Shown: positions 8,515 to 16,883 of the stretch, in pieces | How positions within the stretch are numbered: the stretch's first letter is position 1 | Layout of the letters: each line of letters opens with the position of its first letter | Origin: Streptomyces qinglanensis | GTDB lineage: Bacteria > Actinomycetota > Actinomycetes > Streptomycetales > Streptomycetaceae | Length of the DNA: 64,000 bases | Direction of reading: 5' to 3' | Assembly: GCF_900111245.1 (NCBI RefSeq) | Contig: NZ_FOGO01000011.1 | Span: 210,597 to 274,596, forward strand | Notes under the pieces: generated by a model | Database searches by the model: none | What the model saw: the letters and a program-made list of their open reading frames with translations, nothing else | Told to the model about the DNA's origin: nothing | Made by a program: the position numbers and the translations under genes

Positions 8515-9126
8515 TCAGCGGACGAGGCCCCAGCGGAATCCGAGCGCCACCGCGTGCGCGCGGTCCGAGGCGCCGAGCTTCTTGAAGAGCCGCCTGGCGT
8601 GCGTCTTGACGGTGTCCTCCGAGAGGAAGAGCTCACGCCCGATCTCCGCGTTGGAGCGGCCGTGGCTCATGCCCTCCAGCACCTGGATCTCCCGCGCGGT
8701 GAGGGTCGGCGCCGCACCCATCTCGGCCGACCGCAGCCGTCGGGGGGCGAGCCGCCAGGTGGGGTCGGCCAGCGCCTGGGTGACGGTCGCGCGCAGCTCG
8801 GCGCGGGAGGCGTCCTTGTGCAGGTACCCGCGGGCGCCGGCCGCGACGGCCAGGGCGACGCCGTCGAGGTCCTCGGCCACCGTCAGCATGATGATGCGGG
8901 CGCCGGGGTCGGCGGAGAGCAGCCGCCGCACGGTCTCCACTCCGCCCAGGCCGGGCATCCGGACGTCCATCAGGATCAGGTCGGACCGGTCGGCGCCCCA
9001 GCGGCGGAGGACTTCCTCGCCGTTGGCCGCCGTCGTCACACGCTCGACGCCGGGCACGGTCGCGACCGCGCGGCGCAGGGCCTCTCGGGCGAGCGGGGAG
9101 TCGTCGCATACGAGGACGGATGTCAT
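8515..9126 (-). CDS. bldM: Developmental response regulator BldM
   Basis: The 203-residue protein has an N-terminal receiver domain (VCDDSP, phospho-site Asp54 in ILMDVRMPG, HKDAS) and a C-terminal LuxR/FixJ-type helix-turn-helix (LTAREIQVLEGMSHGRSNAEIGRELFLSEDTVKTHARRLFKKL). The sequence is essentially that of Streptomyces BldM, a transcription factor for aerial hyphae and sporulation genes. It is known to act as a homodimer or as a heterodimer with WhiI, and phosphorylation of Asp54 is reported as dispensable. No histidine kinase gene is adjacent, consistent with an orphan regulator. GGAGGG lies 5 nt before the ATG. It is divergent from whiD, and a sigma-BldN-type promoter is visible at 9254-9281. 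Confidence 0.97.
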   Translation of the reverse strand: MTSVLVCDDSPLAREALRRAVATVPGVERVTTAANGEEVLRRWGADRSDLILMDVRMPGLGGVETVRRLLSADPGARIIMLTVAEDLDGVALAVAAGARGYLHKDASRAELRATVTQALADPTWRLAPRRLRSAEMGAAPTLTAREIQVLEGMSHGRSNAEIGRELFLSEDTVKTHARRLFKKLGASDRAHAVALGFRWGLVR

Positions 9127-9492
9127 GGCCGCCCTCCGCTGCTGATGCGCATCACCTTGAGCCTCCAGGCTGCTTGAGAATCGTCACCTGCGCGATTGAC
9201 GGCCGTGGAGGACTGCGCCCCGGGCCGGTTCCGAACCAATCGCTTTCGCTCTCTCAACGACGGTCACCCGAAAGAGTTACGGCTTCCAGCCGCCGTCCTC
9301 AGCACTCTACGTGAGCGTCCGTACACAGAGCAGCAACATCCCGGCTTTGCGGTGACCGACGCACCATTAATCCTGAAGTGCCCTATTCAGATGCATTACT
9401 TCCGTTTTGCGAGTTCGATCGCTAGATTCGCGAAAGAGTCATATTTACGCACGAGTGTCAGATCACCTCCAGCAGCACTCAGGAGAGACGCG
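9127..9492. promoter_or_regulatory. bldM-whiD divergent control region
   Basis: This 366-bp gene-free spacer is clearly less GC-rich than its surroundings. It holds the bldM sigma-BldN-type promoter. Close to whiD are AT-rich stretches (about 9366-9460) that could contain the whiD promoter, but I could not pick out a confident -35/-10 pair. Its length suits binding by several developmental regulators. Confidence 0.7.
9254..9281 (-). promoter_or_regulatory. Sigma-BldN-type promoter of bldM
   Basis: On the minus strand CGTAAC (9276-9281) and CGTTGA (9254-9259) are separated by exactly 16 bp. This matches the -35/-10 pattern known for the sigma-BldN-dependent bldMp1 promoter. The predicted start near 9247 leaves a leader of about 120 nt before the bldM ATG. 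Confidence 0.8.
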
Positions 9493-9924
9493 ATGGCAGA
9501 CTTCTCCCGCCTTCCTGGACCCAACGCGGATCTGTGGGACTGGCAGCTTCTGGCCGCCTGCCGGGGGGTGGACAGTTCGCTGTTCTTCCACCCCGAGGGG
9601 GAGCGCGGCGCCGCCCGCAGTGCGCGGGAGGCGTCCGCCAAGGAGGTGTGCATGCGCTGCCCCGTGCGCGCCGAGTGCGCGGCGCACGCTCTCCAGGTGC
9701 GCGAGCCCTACGGGGTGTGGGGCGGGCTCACCGAGGACGAGCGCGAGGAGCTGCTGGGCCGGGCCCGGAACCGGCTGGTGACCACGCACGGCCCCGCGCA
9801 GGACGAGCGGCCGTCGGCGCCGGGAGGTGGGGCCGCTGGTCCGGGCGGTGCGGAGGCTCCGGACCGTACGGCCGCTCCCGGCGGTGCGGCCGAGCACGCC
9901 GCGGAACCGGTCGGCGAGATGTGA
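9493..9924 (+). CDS. whiD: WhiB-family iron-sulfur regulator WhiD
   Basis: The 143-residue Wbl protein has four cluster-binding cysteines (Cys23, Cys53, Cys56, Cys62 in the C-x29-C-x2-C-x5-C pattern) followed by the GVWGG turn and a basic segment ending RARNRLV. Its start MADFSRLPGPNADLWDWQ is that of Streptomyces WhiD, which is needed for late sporulation and binds a [4Fe-4S] cluster. Such proteins usually act by contacting region 4 of the principal sigma factor. The core ends near residue 97; the remaining 45 or so residues are a Gly/Ala/Pro-rich tail. GGAGAG precedes the ATG. Confidence 0.95.
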   Translation: MADFSRLPGPNADLWDWQLLAACRGVDSSLFFHPEGERGAARSAREASAKEVCMRCPVRAECAAHALQVREPYGVWGGLTEDEREELLGRARNRLVTTHGPAQDERPSAPGGGAAGPGGAEAPDRTAAPGGAAEHAAEPVGEM

Positions 9925-10028
9925 ACGGAACCCCGCCCGGCCGACCGCCGACCGGGCACCGTGCGGTACCGAGGAACCCCGGACGCCGCGCGGAAACGTT
10001 CCCTCACGCGTCGCACACACCGTCCGGC

Positions 10029-10096
10029 CCGCCGCCCTCGCCGCCCCCGCCGCCCCCGCCGGGCGGGCCGGGCGGGCCGGGGGGGCCGGGCGGCGG
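10029..10096. terminator. Long G/C-only hairpin between whiD and the LysR gene
   Basis: CCGCCGCCC (10029-10037) pairs with GGGCGGCGG (10088-10096), ending at the base before the LysR stop. Inside are CCCCCGCCGCCCCCGCCGG and several GGGC/GGGG runs that could form further stem or a G-quadruplex. It lies between convergent genes and is probably a bidirectional terminator. Confidence 0.6.
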
Positions 10097-11008
10097 TCAG
10101 CCGCGGGCCGCCGCGAGCCGGTCCAGCATCGCGGCGACGGCGGGCACCCGCGCGAGGTCGGGGAGCGTGAGCGCGACCACCTCGCGCTGCACGGCGGGCG
10201 CCACCCGGACCGCACGCGTCCCCCGCGGACGCACCGACTCCACAGCCAGCTCCGGCAGCACCGCGACCCCCAGCCCCGCACCGACCAGGCCCACCACCGC
10301 CGGGTAGTCGTCGGTCGCGAAGTCGATCCGGGGCGTGAACCCCGCCGCCTCGCACACCTGGACGAGGTGCCGGCGGCAGCGGGGGCAGCCCGCGATCCAC
10401 GGCTCCTCGGCGAGGGTGCCGATACCGACCTCCTCCGCGTCCGCGAAGGGGTGGCCCTCCGGCACCAGCCCGACCAGCCGGTCGGTCAGCAGCGGCCGGA
10501 CCACCAGGTCGTCCGCCTCCCAGTCCTCGGCCGCGACGTGCTCCCCCGGCACCGGGTCGTAGCGGAAGGCCAGCGCGATCTCGCAGTCCCCCGCCCGCAG
10601 CATCTCCACCGAGCGCGGCGGCTCCGCCTCCACCAGCGAGACCCGGGTGCCCGGGTGCGCGGCCCGCATCGCCGCGACGGCGGTGGGCACCAGCGTGGAG
10701 CTGCCGCTGGGGAAGGAGACCAGCCGCACCCGCCCGGCCCGCAGCCCGGCCAGCGCCGCCACCTCCTCCTCGGCTGCCGTCAGCCCCGCCAGGATCCCGG
10801 TGGCGTGCCGCACCAGCGCCTCACCCGCCTCGGTCGGCCGCATCTCGCGCCCCGTGCGCACCAGCAGCGGGGTGCCCGCGGCCGCCTCCAGCGCCTTCAT
10901 CTGCTGGCTGACGGCGGGCTGCGTACAGCCCAGCTCGCGCGCCGCGGCGGAGAAGGAACCGGTTCGGGTGACCGCGCGCAGAACGCGCAGATGACGGGCC
11001 TCGATCAT
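10097..11008 (-). CDS. LysR-family transcriptional regulator
   Basis: The 303-residue protein has an N-terminal winged helix-turn-helix (FSAAARELGCTQPAVSQQMKALEAAAGTPLLVR, residues 19-50), the linker helix, and a LysR substrate-binding domain (RVRLVSFPSGSSTLVPTAVAAMRAAHPG onward) of normal length. The inducer is unknown. It diverges from the MOSC gene across 90 bp, the classical LysR arrangement, so that gene and its own promoter are the likely targets. TATGCT stands 7 nt before the ATG at 11008 and no ribosome site is evident, so the message may be leaderless. A second in-frame ATG at 11020 would add four residues. Confidence 0.93.
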   Translation of the reverse strand: MIEARHLRVLRAVTRTGSFSAAARELGCTQPAVSQQMKALEAAAGTPLLVRTGREMRPTEAGEALVRHATGILAGLTAAEEEVAALAGLRAGRVRLVSFPSGSSTLVPTAVAAMRAAHPGTRVSLVEAEPPRSVEMLRAGDCEIALAFRYDPVPGEHVAAEDWEADDLVVRPLLTDRLVGLVPEGHPFADAEEVGIGTLAEEPWIAGCPRCRRHLVQVCEAAGFTPRIDFATDDYPAVVGLVGAGLGVAVLPELAVESVRPRGTRAVRVAPAVQREVVALTLPDLARVPAVAAMLDRLAAARG

Positions 11009-11098
11009 GCGCCCGAGCATAGGTGAGCATAAGCCTGCCTTGGGGATTGCCACCTGAACCGGCTCGCGGCTTGGGGTGCTCCTCGGTAGCCTCGGCCC

Positions 11099-11767
11099 AT
11101 GGAGCTGCTTTCCGTGAACCTCGCCAAGCCCCACCGCTCGGAGCACACCGCCGCCGAAGGCGGTCTGACCGGCATCGACAAACGGCCCGTCGAGGGCGCC
11201 GTCAGCGTCACCGGCCCCGGCCCGCGCGGCACCGGGGGCAGCGGACTGGCCGGCGACACCATCGGCGATCTGCGCCACCACGGCGGCGAGGAGCAGGCGG
11301 TCTACGCCTTCGCCCGCGAAGAGCTGGACTTCTGGGAGGGCGAGCTGGGCCGCGCCCTGCCCAACGGCGTCTTCGGCGAGAACCTCACCACCCGCGGCGT
11401 CCCGGTGGACGACGCGCGCATCGGGGAGCGCTGGCAGCTCGGCGCGCCCGGCACCGGACCGCTGCTGGAGGTGTGCTCCATGCGGGTGCCCTGCCGCACC
11501 TTCGCCGGCTGGCTGAGCGAACAGGGCTGGGTCAAGCGGTTCACGAACCGGCGGATGCCCGGCGCCTACCTGCGGGTCGTCGAACCGGGCGAGGTGCGCG
11601 CGGGCGATCCCGTCACCGTCGTCCACCGCCCCGACCACGAGGTCTCGGTCAGCTTCGTGTTCCGCGCCCTGACCCGGGAACCCGAGCTGCTGCCGCGCGT
11701 GCTGGCGGCCGGCGAGGCGCTGGACCCGCAGGCGCGGGAGCACGCGCTGCGCCGCATCCCCGGCTGA
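11099..11767 (+). CDS. MOSC domain protein (YiiM-like)
   Basis: The 222-residue protein is a stand-alone MOSC domain, the molybdenum-cofactor sulfurase C-terminal fold. It carries GDTIGDLRHHGGEEQAVYAF, FGENLTTRGVPVDDARIGERW and CSMRVPCRTFAGWL with conserved cysteines, then a C-terminal helical extension like that of YiiM. YiiM-type proteins detoxify N-hydroxylated compounds using molybdenum cofactor; that role here is inferred from the fold. A TAGCCT -10-like hexamer ends exactly 6 nt before the ATG and no ribosome site is seen, suggesting a leaderless transcript. It is divergent from the LysR regulator. Confidence 0.9.
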   Translation: MELLSVNLAKPHRSEHTAAEGGLTGIDKRPVEGAVSVTGPGPRGTGGSGLAGDTIGDLRHHGGEEQAVYAFAREELDFWEGELGRALPNGVFGENLTTRGVPVDDARIGERWQLGAPGTGPLLEVCSMRVPCRTFAGWLSEQGWVKRFTNRRMPGAYLRVVEPGEVRAGDPVTVVHRPDHEVSVSFVFRALTREPELLPRVLAAGEALDPQAREHALRRIPG

Positions 11768-11842
11768 CGGACCGCCATCCCCCCGCTGACGGACCGCCAT
11801 CCCCCGCTGACGGACCGCCATCCTCGGCTGACGGACCGCCAC
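11763..11842. repeat. Four tandem copies of an 18-bp unit
   Basis: GCTGACGGACCGCCATCC recurs at 11763, 11785, 11806 and 11827 (last copy imperfect) with a 21-22 bp period. The first copy includes the MOSC stop codon. A further duplicated CCGAACCGCGGTCGAG follows at about 11852-11884. Confidence 0.85.
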
Positions 11843-12034
11843 GACGCGGCGGCCGAACCGCGGTCGAGCCGAACCGCGGTCGAGTGGAGCCACCGTCCCG
11901 GCGGTGGCGCCGGGGTCCGGGCCGGCGGACCCCGTCCCGTCCTGGCGGCACGGCGCGTTCGTACGGGTGCCCTACCGTCGCCGAGGCGGCCGGACGGCGA
12001 ACCCGCAGCAGTGCGGGGCCGATAGCGTGGCCGC

Positions 12035-12808
12035 ATGACGACTGCACTGATTACGGGAGCCACCGCCGGTATCGGCGCCGCCTTCGCCCGGCGGCTCGCC
12101 GGCCGCGGCTACCACCTCGTGCTCGCCGCGCGGAACACCGACCGGCTCTGGCGGGAGGCGACCGAACTGCACGACCGGCACGGAGTGGAGGCCGACGTCG
12201 TCACCGCCGACCTGGCGACCGAGGAAGGCATCTCCGCGGTCGAGGACCGGCTGAACTCCCGGGAGCACCCCGTCGACCTGCTGGTCAACAACGCGGGGTT
12301 CGGCAACAAGGGCCGCTACCTGGAGGTGTCCGTCGCCGACGAGCTGACGATGCTCAAGGTGCACTGCGAAGCCGTGCTGCGGCTGACGTCGGCGGCGACC
12401 GCCTCCATGTGCGAACGGGGGCGCGGCGGGGTGATCAACGTCGCCTCCGTGGCAGCCTTCTTCCCCCGCGGCACCTACGGCGCCTCCAAGGCGTGGGTCA
12501 CCCAGTTCACGCAGGGGGCCGCCAAGGATCTGGCCGGTCAGGGCGTGCGGCTGATGGCCCTGTGCCCCGGATTCGTCCGTACCGAGTTCCACGACCGGGC
12601 CGGGATGGACTCCACCGGCATTCCGCGGTGGATGTGGCTGGACGCGGACCAGGTGGTCGAGACGGCGCTGCAGGACCTCGCGCGCGGCAAGGTGCTGTCG
12701 GTCCCCGACCCCCGGTACAAGGCCCTGCTGGGCGCCTCCCGGCTCATCCCGCGCGGCGTGCTGGCCAAGGCGTCCTCGACCACGGGACGCAAGTACGGCC
12801 CGAAGTAG
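12035..12808 (+). CDS. Short-chain dehydrogenase/reductase
   Basis: The 257-residue classical SDR has the cofactor motif TGATAGIG (residues 7-14), the NNAG motif (LLVNNAGFGNKG), a catalytic Ser region (NVASVAAFFPRG) and the YGASK Tyr-x-x-x-Lys pair, followed by PGFVRTEF. It should carry out an NAD(P)-dependent oxidoreduction; the substrate is not evident. The longer C-terminal helix (PRYKALLGASRLIPRGVLAKAS) resembles SDRs annotated as acting on hydrophobic substrates. TAGCGT ends 6 nt before the ATG, pointing to a leaderless message. It is convergent with groEL, sharing a terminator. Confidence 0.94.
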   Translation: MTTALITGATAGIGAAFARRLAGRGYHLVLAARNTDRLWREATELHDRHGVEADVVTADLATEEGISAVEDRLNSREHPVDLLVNNAGFGNKGRYLEVSVADELTMLKVHCEAVLRLTSAATASMCERGRGGVINVASVAAFFPRGTYGASKAWVTQFTQGAAKDLAGQGVRLMALCPGFVRTEFHDRAGMDSTGIPRWMWLDADQVVETALQDLARGKVLSVPDPRYKALLGASRLIPRGVLAKASSTTGRKYGPK

Positions 12809-12846
12809 GGGCGGGCAGGACCCGCCGGGGGCCGCGAAAAGCAGCG

Positions 12847-12875
12847 AGGGCGCACCCCGCGACGGGGTGCGCCCT
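12847..12875. terminator. Bidirectional terminator between SDR gene and groEL
   Basis: AGGGCGCACCCCG (12847-12859) and CGGGGTGCGCCCT (12863-12875) form a perfect 13-bp stem with a 3-nt loop between two convergent genes. Confidence 0.85.
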
Positions 12876-12896
12876 CACCGGACGGGGCGGGGTGCC

Positions 12897-14525
<1,629 letters not shown>

Positions 14526-14705
14526 GGAAGCTGTTGTGTCCTCTCACACGTCTCGCACGTCTCGTACGCGCCCGTGTCGGCCCGTACGAGCCGCGCCCTG
14601 GTCCCTGCTACCTCGCACGAGGAGCGGGCACCAGGGCGCGTATCGACTGCACGCTGCGGCTTCGGGAAGCTGCCGCGTCCGTAGTCCGTACTGCTTCTCG
14701 CCGTA

Positions 14706-15014
14706 CTACTTCTCGACGATCGCGAGAACGTCGCGGGCCGAGAGGACGAGGTAGTCCTCGCCGCTGTACTTCACCTCGGTGCCGCCGTACTTGCTGTAGA
14801 GCACGATGTCGCCGACGGACACGTCGAGCGGCAGGCGGTTGCCGTCCTCGAAGCGGCCCGGACCGACGGCCAGGACGGTGCCCTCCTGGGGCTTCTCCTT
14901 GGCGGTGTCCGGGATGACCAGGCCCGAGGCCGTGGTCTCTTCGGCGTCGAGCGGCTGGACCACGATGCGGTCCTCGAGCGGCTTGATGGCAACCTTGGAG
15001 CTGGCGGTCGTCAC
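14706..15014 (-). CDS. groES: Co-chaperonin GroES
   Basis: The 102-residue GroES has IKPLEDRIVVQPLDAEE, the mobile loop around ETTASGLVIPDTAKEKPQ, and the C-terminal LVLSARDVLAIVEK. It caps the GroEL ring. The GTG at 15014 has GGAGG 7 nt upstream. It is first gene of the groESL1 operon behind a sigma-70-type promoter and two CIRCE operators. Confidence 0.98.
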   Translation of the reverse strand: MTTASSKVAIKPLEDRIVVQPLDAEETTASGLVIPDTAKEKPQEGTVLAVGPGRFEDGNRLPLDVSVGDIVLYSKYGGTEVKYSGEDYLVLSARDVLAIVEK

Positions 15015-15126
15015 GATCCGACCTCCCCCTTCGGAGATCTCAATACGTCAAACTGAGGGCTTATGTCTGGAGTGGCGACCTGGTAGATCCGTCGTCGCGG
15101 GTGCCGGATCTGCCCGTCGCGTACTG

Positions 15127-15153
15127 CTGGCACTCACACGGGGAGAGTGCCAG
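15127..15153. promoter_or_regulatory. CIRCE operator, proximal copy
   Basis: CTGGCACTC (15127-15135), a 9-bp spacer, then GAGTGCCAG (15145-15153) make a perfect inverted repeat of the CIRCE type (TTAGCACTC-N9-GAGTGCTAA), the site bound by the heat-shock repressor HrcA. It lies just downstream of the predicted transcription start. Confidence 0.95.
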
Positions 15154-15158
15154 GGTCG

Positions 15159-15187
15159 AGATTATGCCTGGCTTAGCACTCGGTCAA
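15159..15187 (-). promoter_or_regulatory. groESL1 promoter
   Basis: On the minus strand TTGACC (15182-15187) and TAATCT (15159-15164) are spaced by 17 bp, a good principal-sigma promoter. The -35 box lies inside the spacer of the distal CIRCE copy and the start point abuts the proximal copy. Confidence 0.85.
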
Positions 15188-15199
15188 GCGGAGTGCTAG
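15173..15199. promoter_or_regulatory. CIRCE operator, distal copy
   Basis: TTAGCACTC (15173-15181), a 9-bp spacer, then GAGTGCTAG (15191-15199) match the CIRCE consensus at all but the last base. It overlaps the -35 box of the groES promoter, so HrcA binding would block polymerase directly. Confidence 0.96.
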
Positions 15200-15275
15200 C
15201 CGCACCGGCTCGTGCCGAATCGGACGGGCGCTCCTCCCGCCCCCGCTCGGCGGCCCGCGCCCCCTTCCGCGCCCG

Positions 15276-15480
15276 TCAGCCCGCGGCTTCCAGCAGCGCC
15301 TCGGCTCGCCCGACGGCCTGCACGAGAGCCTCCGGCTCCGGCTCCAGGCCGCCGATCAACGCGTCGAAGCCGCGGAGCCCGGCCCGGGTGAGCAGCCGCT
15401 TCTCGTTGGTGATCCACTCGCCGCGCGCGGCGAGCACGGCGCGGCCCGCACCACCTGCGCCGCCGCGGTCGCCTGTCGCG
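15276..15480 (-). pseudogene. Possible C-terminal remnant of a nucleotidyltransferase-like protein
   Basis: In the frame ending at the TGA 15278-15276, the minus strand encodes about 65 residues ending VLAARGEWITNEKRLLTRAGL, then an acidic helix to ...ALLEAAG. The balanced composition and the motif ARGEWITNEKRLL resemble the end of actinobacterial nucleotidyltransferase-domain proteins as I recall them. No start codon or upstream domain fits, and the 5' side dissolves into short direct repeats. It is most simply a decayed gene. A search could overturn this reading. Confidence 0.35.
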
Positions 15481-15684
15481 CGGAGGCACCCTGCGCGCCC
15501 GCACGGAGAGGATGCGCCCGCACGGAGAGGAACGGGGAGGAGCGGTGTCAGGGCTCGGGGCCCGGGCGCCGGGCACGGCGTGTCGTCAGTTCACGCCGTA
15601 CTTCACGCCGTACTTCACGCCGCCGACCCTACGCCTGCGCGGCCCGGCGCACAGGGTGCGGGAGCGGCGCGGGACAATGGCCGG
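15481..15684. repeat. Short direct repeats upstream of the methyltransferase gene
   Basis: GCGCCCGCACGGAGAGGA occurs at 15495-15512 and again at 15514-15531. TTCACGCCGTAC occurs at 15590 and 15602 with a third imperfect copy at 15614. No gene is apparent here apart from the tail of the possible remnant. The -10-like GACAAT of the next gene is at 15673-15678. Confidence 0.7.
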
Positions 15685-16872
15685 GTGGATCGTGAGGTGT
15701 TCGCGGAGCTGCTCTCCGACGAGGGGCAGGCGCTGCTGCGGGAGGTACAGGGGGTCGAGCCCGCACAGGAGCTCGCCGTGGCGACGCGGCTGCGGCAACG
15801 GCACGAACCCGCGCTGGTGTCGGCGGCCCTGGCGCAGAGCCGGTTGCGCGCCCGCGCCGAGGCGAAGTTCGGCCCCGCCGACGCGCACGCCCTCTACTTC
15901 ACCGCGGACGGACTCGAACAGGCCACCCGCACCCCGGTCGCCGGGCACCGTGCCCGCCGGATGCGCAGCCTCGGCGTCCGCAGCGCCGTGGACCTGTGCT
16001 GCGGTATCGGCGCCGACGCGCTGGCGCTGGCCCGGGAGGGCATCCGGGTGCTGGCCGTCGACCGCTCGCCGCTCACCTGCGCGGTGGCCCGCGCCAACGC
16101 CGCGGCCCTGGGGCTCGCGGACCTGGTCGAGGTGCGGTGCGCCGACGTCACCGAGGTGGACACCGGCGGCTGGGACGCGCTCTTCGCCGACCCGGCCCGC
16201 CGCACCGGGCGGGGCCGGGTCTTCGATCCGGAGGGCTACTCGCCGCCGCTGAGCTGGGCCGTGCGGACGGCGCTGGCCGCGCCCCTGGCCGCGCTGAAGG
16301 TGGCGCCCGGCATCCCGCACGAGGCGGTACCCGCGGAGGCGGAGGCGGAGTGGGTCTCCTGCGGCGGCGACGTCAAGGAGGCGGTGCTGTGGTTCGGCGG
16401 CGGCCGGACGGGCACCGGCGGGGTGCGGGCCACGCTGCTGCCCGCCGGGGAGACCCTGGCCGGTGAGGGGCTGCCCGACCCGGAGGTGGGGCCGGTGGGC
16501 CGGTATCTCTACGAGCCGGACGGCGCGGTGGTCCGCGCCCACCTGGTCGCCGAGCTGGCCCAGCGGGTGGCGGGGCGGCTGATCGACCCGACGATCGCGT
16601 ACGTGACCACCGACGCGGTGCACCCGACGCCGTTCGCGACCGGGTACGAGATCACCGACGCGCTGCCGTTCAACGTCAAGAAGCTGCGCGCCCTGCTGCG
16701 GGAGCGCGGCGTGGGTGTCGTCACCGTCAAGAAGCGCGGCTCGGCGGTCGAACCGGAGGAGCTGCGCCGGAAGCTGAAACTGGACCCGAAGGCGGCGCCC
16801 GGCTCCTGCACCGTCTTCCTCACCCGGATCGCGGGCGCACCCAGCATGCTGCTCGGGCATCCGCTGGCCTGA
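15685..16872 (+). CDS. SAM-dependent methyltransferase with THUMP-like C-terminus
   Basis: The 395-residue protein has an N-terminal helical segment, a Rossmann methyltransferase core with the SAM motif VDLCCGIGADALALAREG (about residue 108), LAVDRSPLTCAVARANAAALG and DALFADPARRTGRGRVFDP, and a C-terminal domain (ITDALPFNVKKLRALLRERGVGVVTVKKRGSAVEPEELRRKLKL) of the THUMP-like type. The DPARR motif and THUMP-like region suggest RNA as substrate, but this is inference. GACAAT ends 6 nt before the GTG with no ribosome site, indicating a leaderless start. It is convergent with the membrane-protein pair. Confidence 0.88.
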   Translation: MDREVFAELLSDEGQALLREVQGVEPAQELAVATRLRQRHEPALVSAALAQSRLRARAEAKFGPADAHALYFTADGLEQATRTPVAGHRARRMRSLGVRSAVDLCCGIGADALALAREGIRVLAVDRSPLTCAVARANAAALGLADLVEVRCADVTEVDTGGWDALFADPARRTGRGRVFDPEGYSPPLSWAVRTALAAPLAALKVAPGIPHEAVPAEAEAEWVSCGGDVKEAVLWFGGGRTGTGGVRATLLPAGETLAGEGLPDPEVGPVGRYLYEPDGAVVRAHLVAELAQRVAGRLIDPTIAYVTTDAVHPTPFATGYEITDALPFNVKKLRALLRERGVGVVTVKKRGSAVEPEELRRKLKLDPKAAPGSCTVFLTRIAGAPSMLLGHPLA

Positions 16873-16883
16873 TCCGCGGGGCC

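Noticed and set aside
9181..9202. TCGTCAC...TTGACGG upstream of bldM as a BldD box
   Set aside because: Only a loose match to the degenerate BldD consensus; not enough to call a site.
15196..15576. A 126-residue minus-strand frame upstream of groES
   Set aside because: Arg/Ala/Gly-rich with no motif; the overlapping frame ending at 15276 has far more protein-like sequence.
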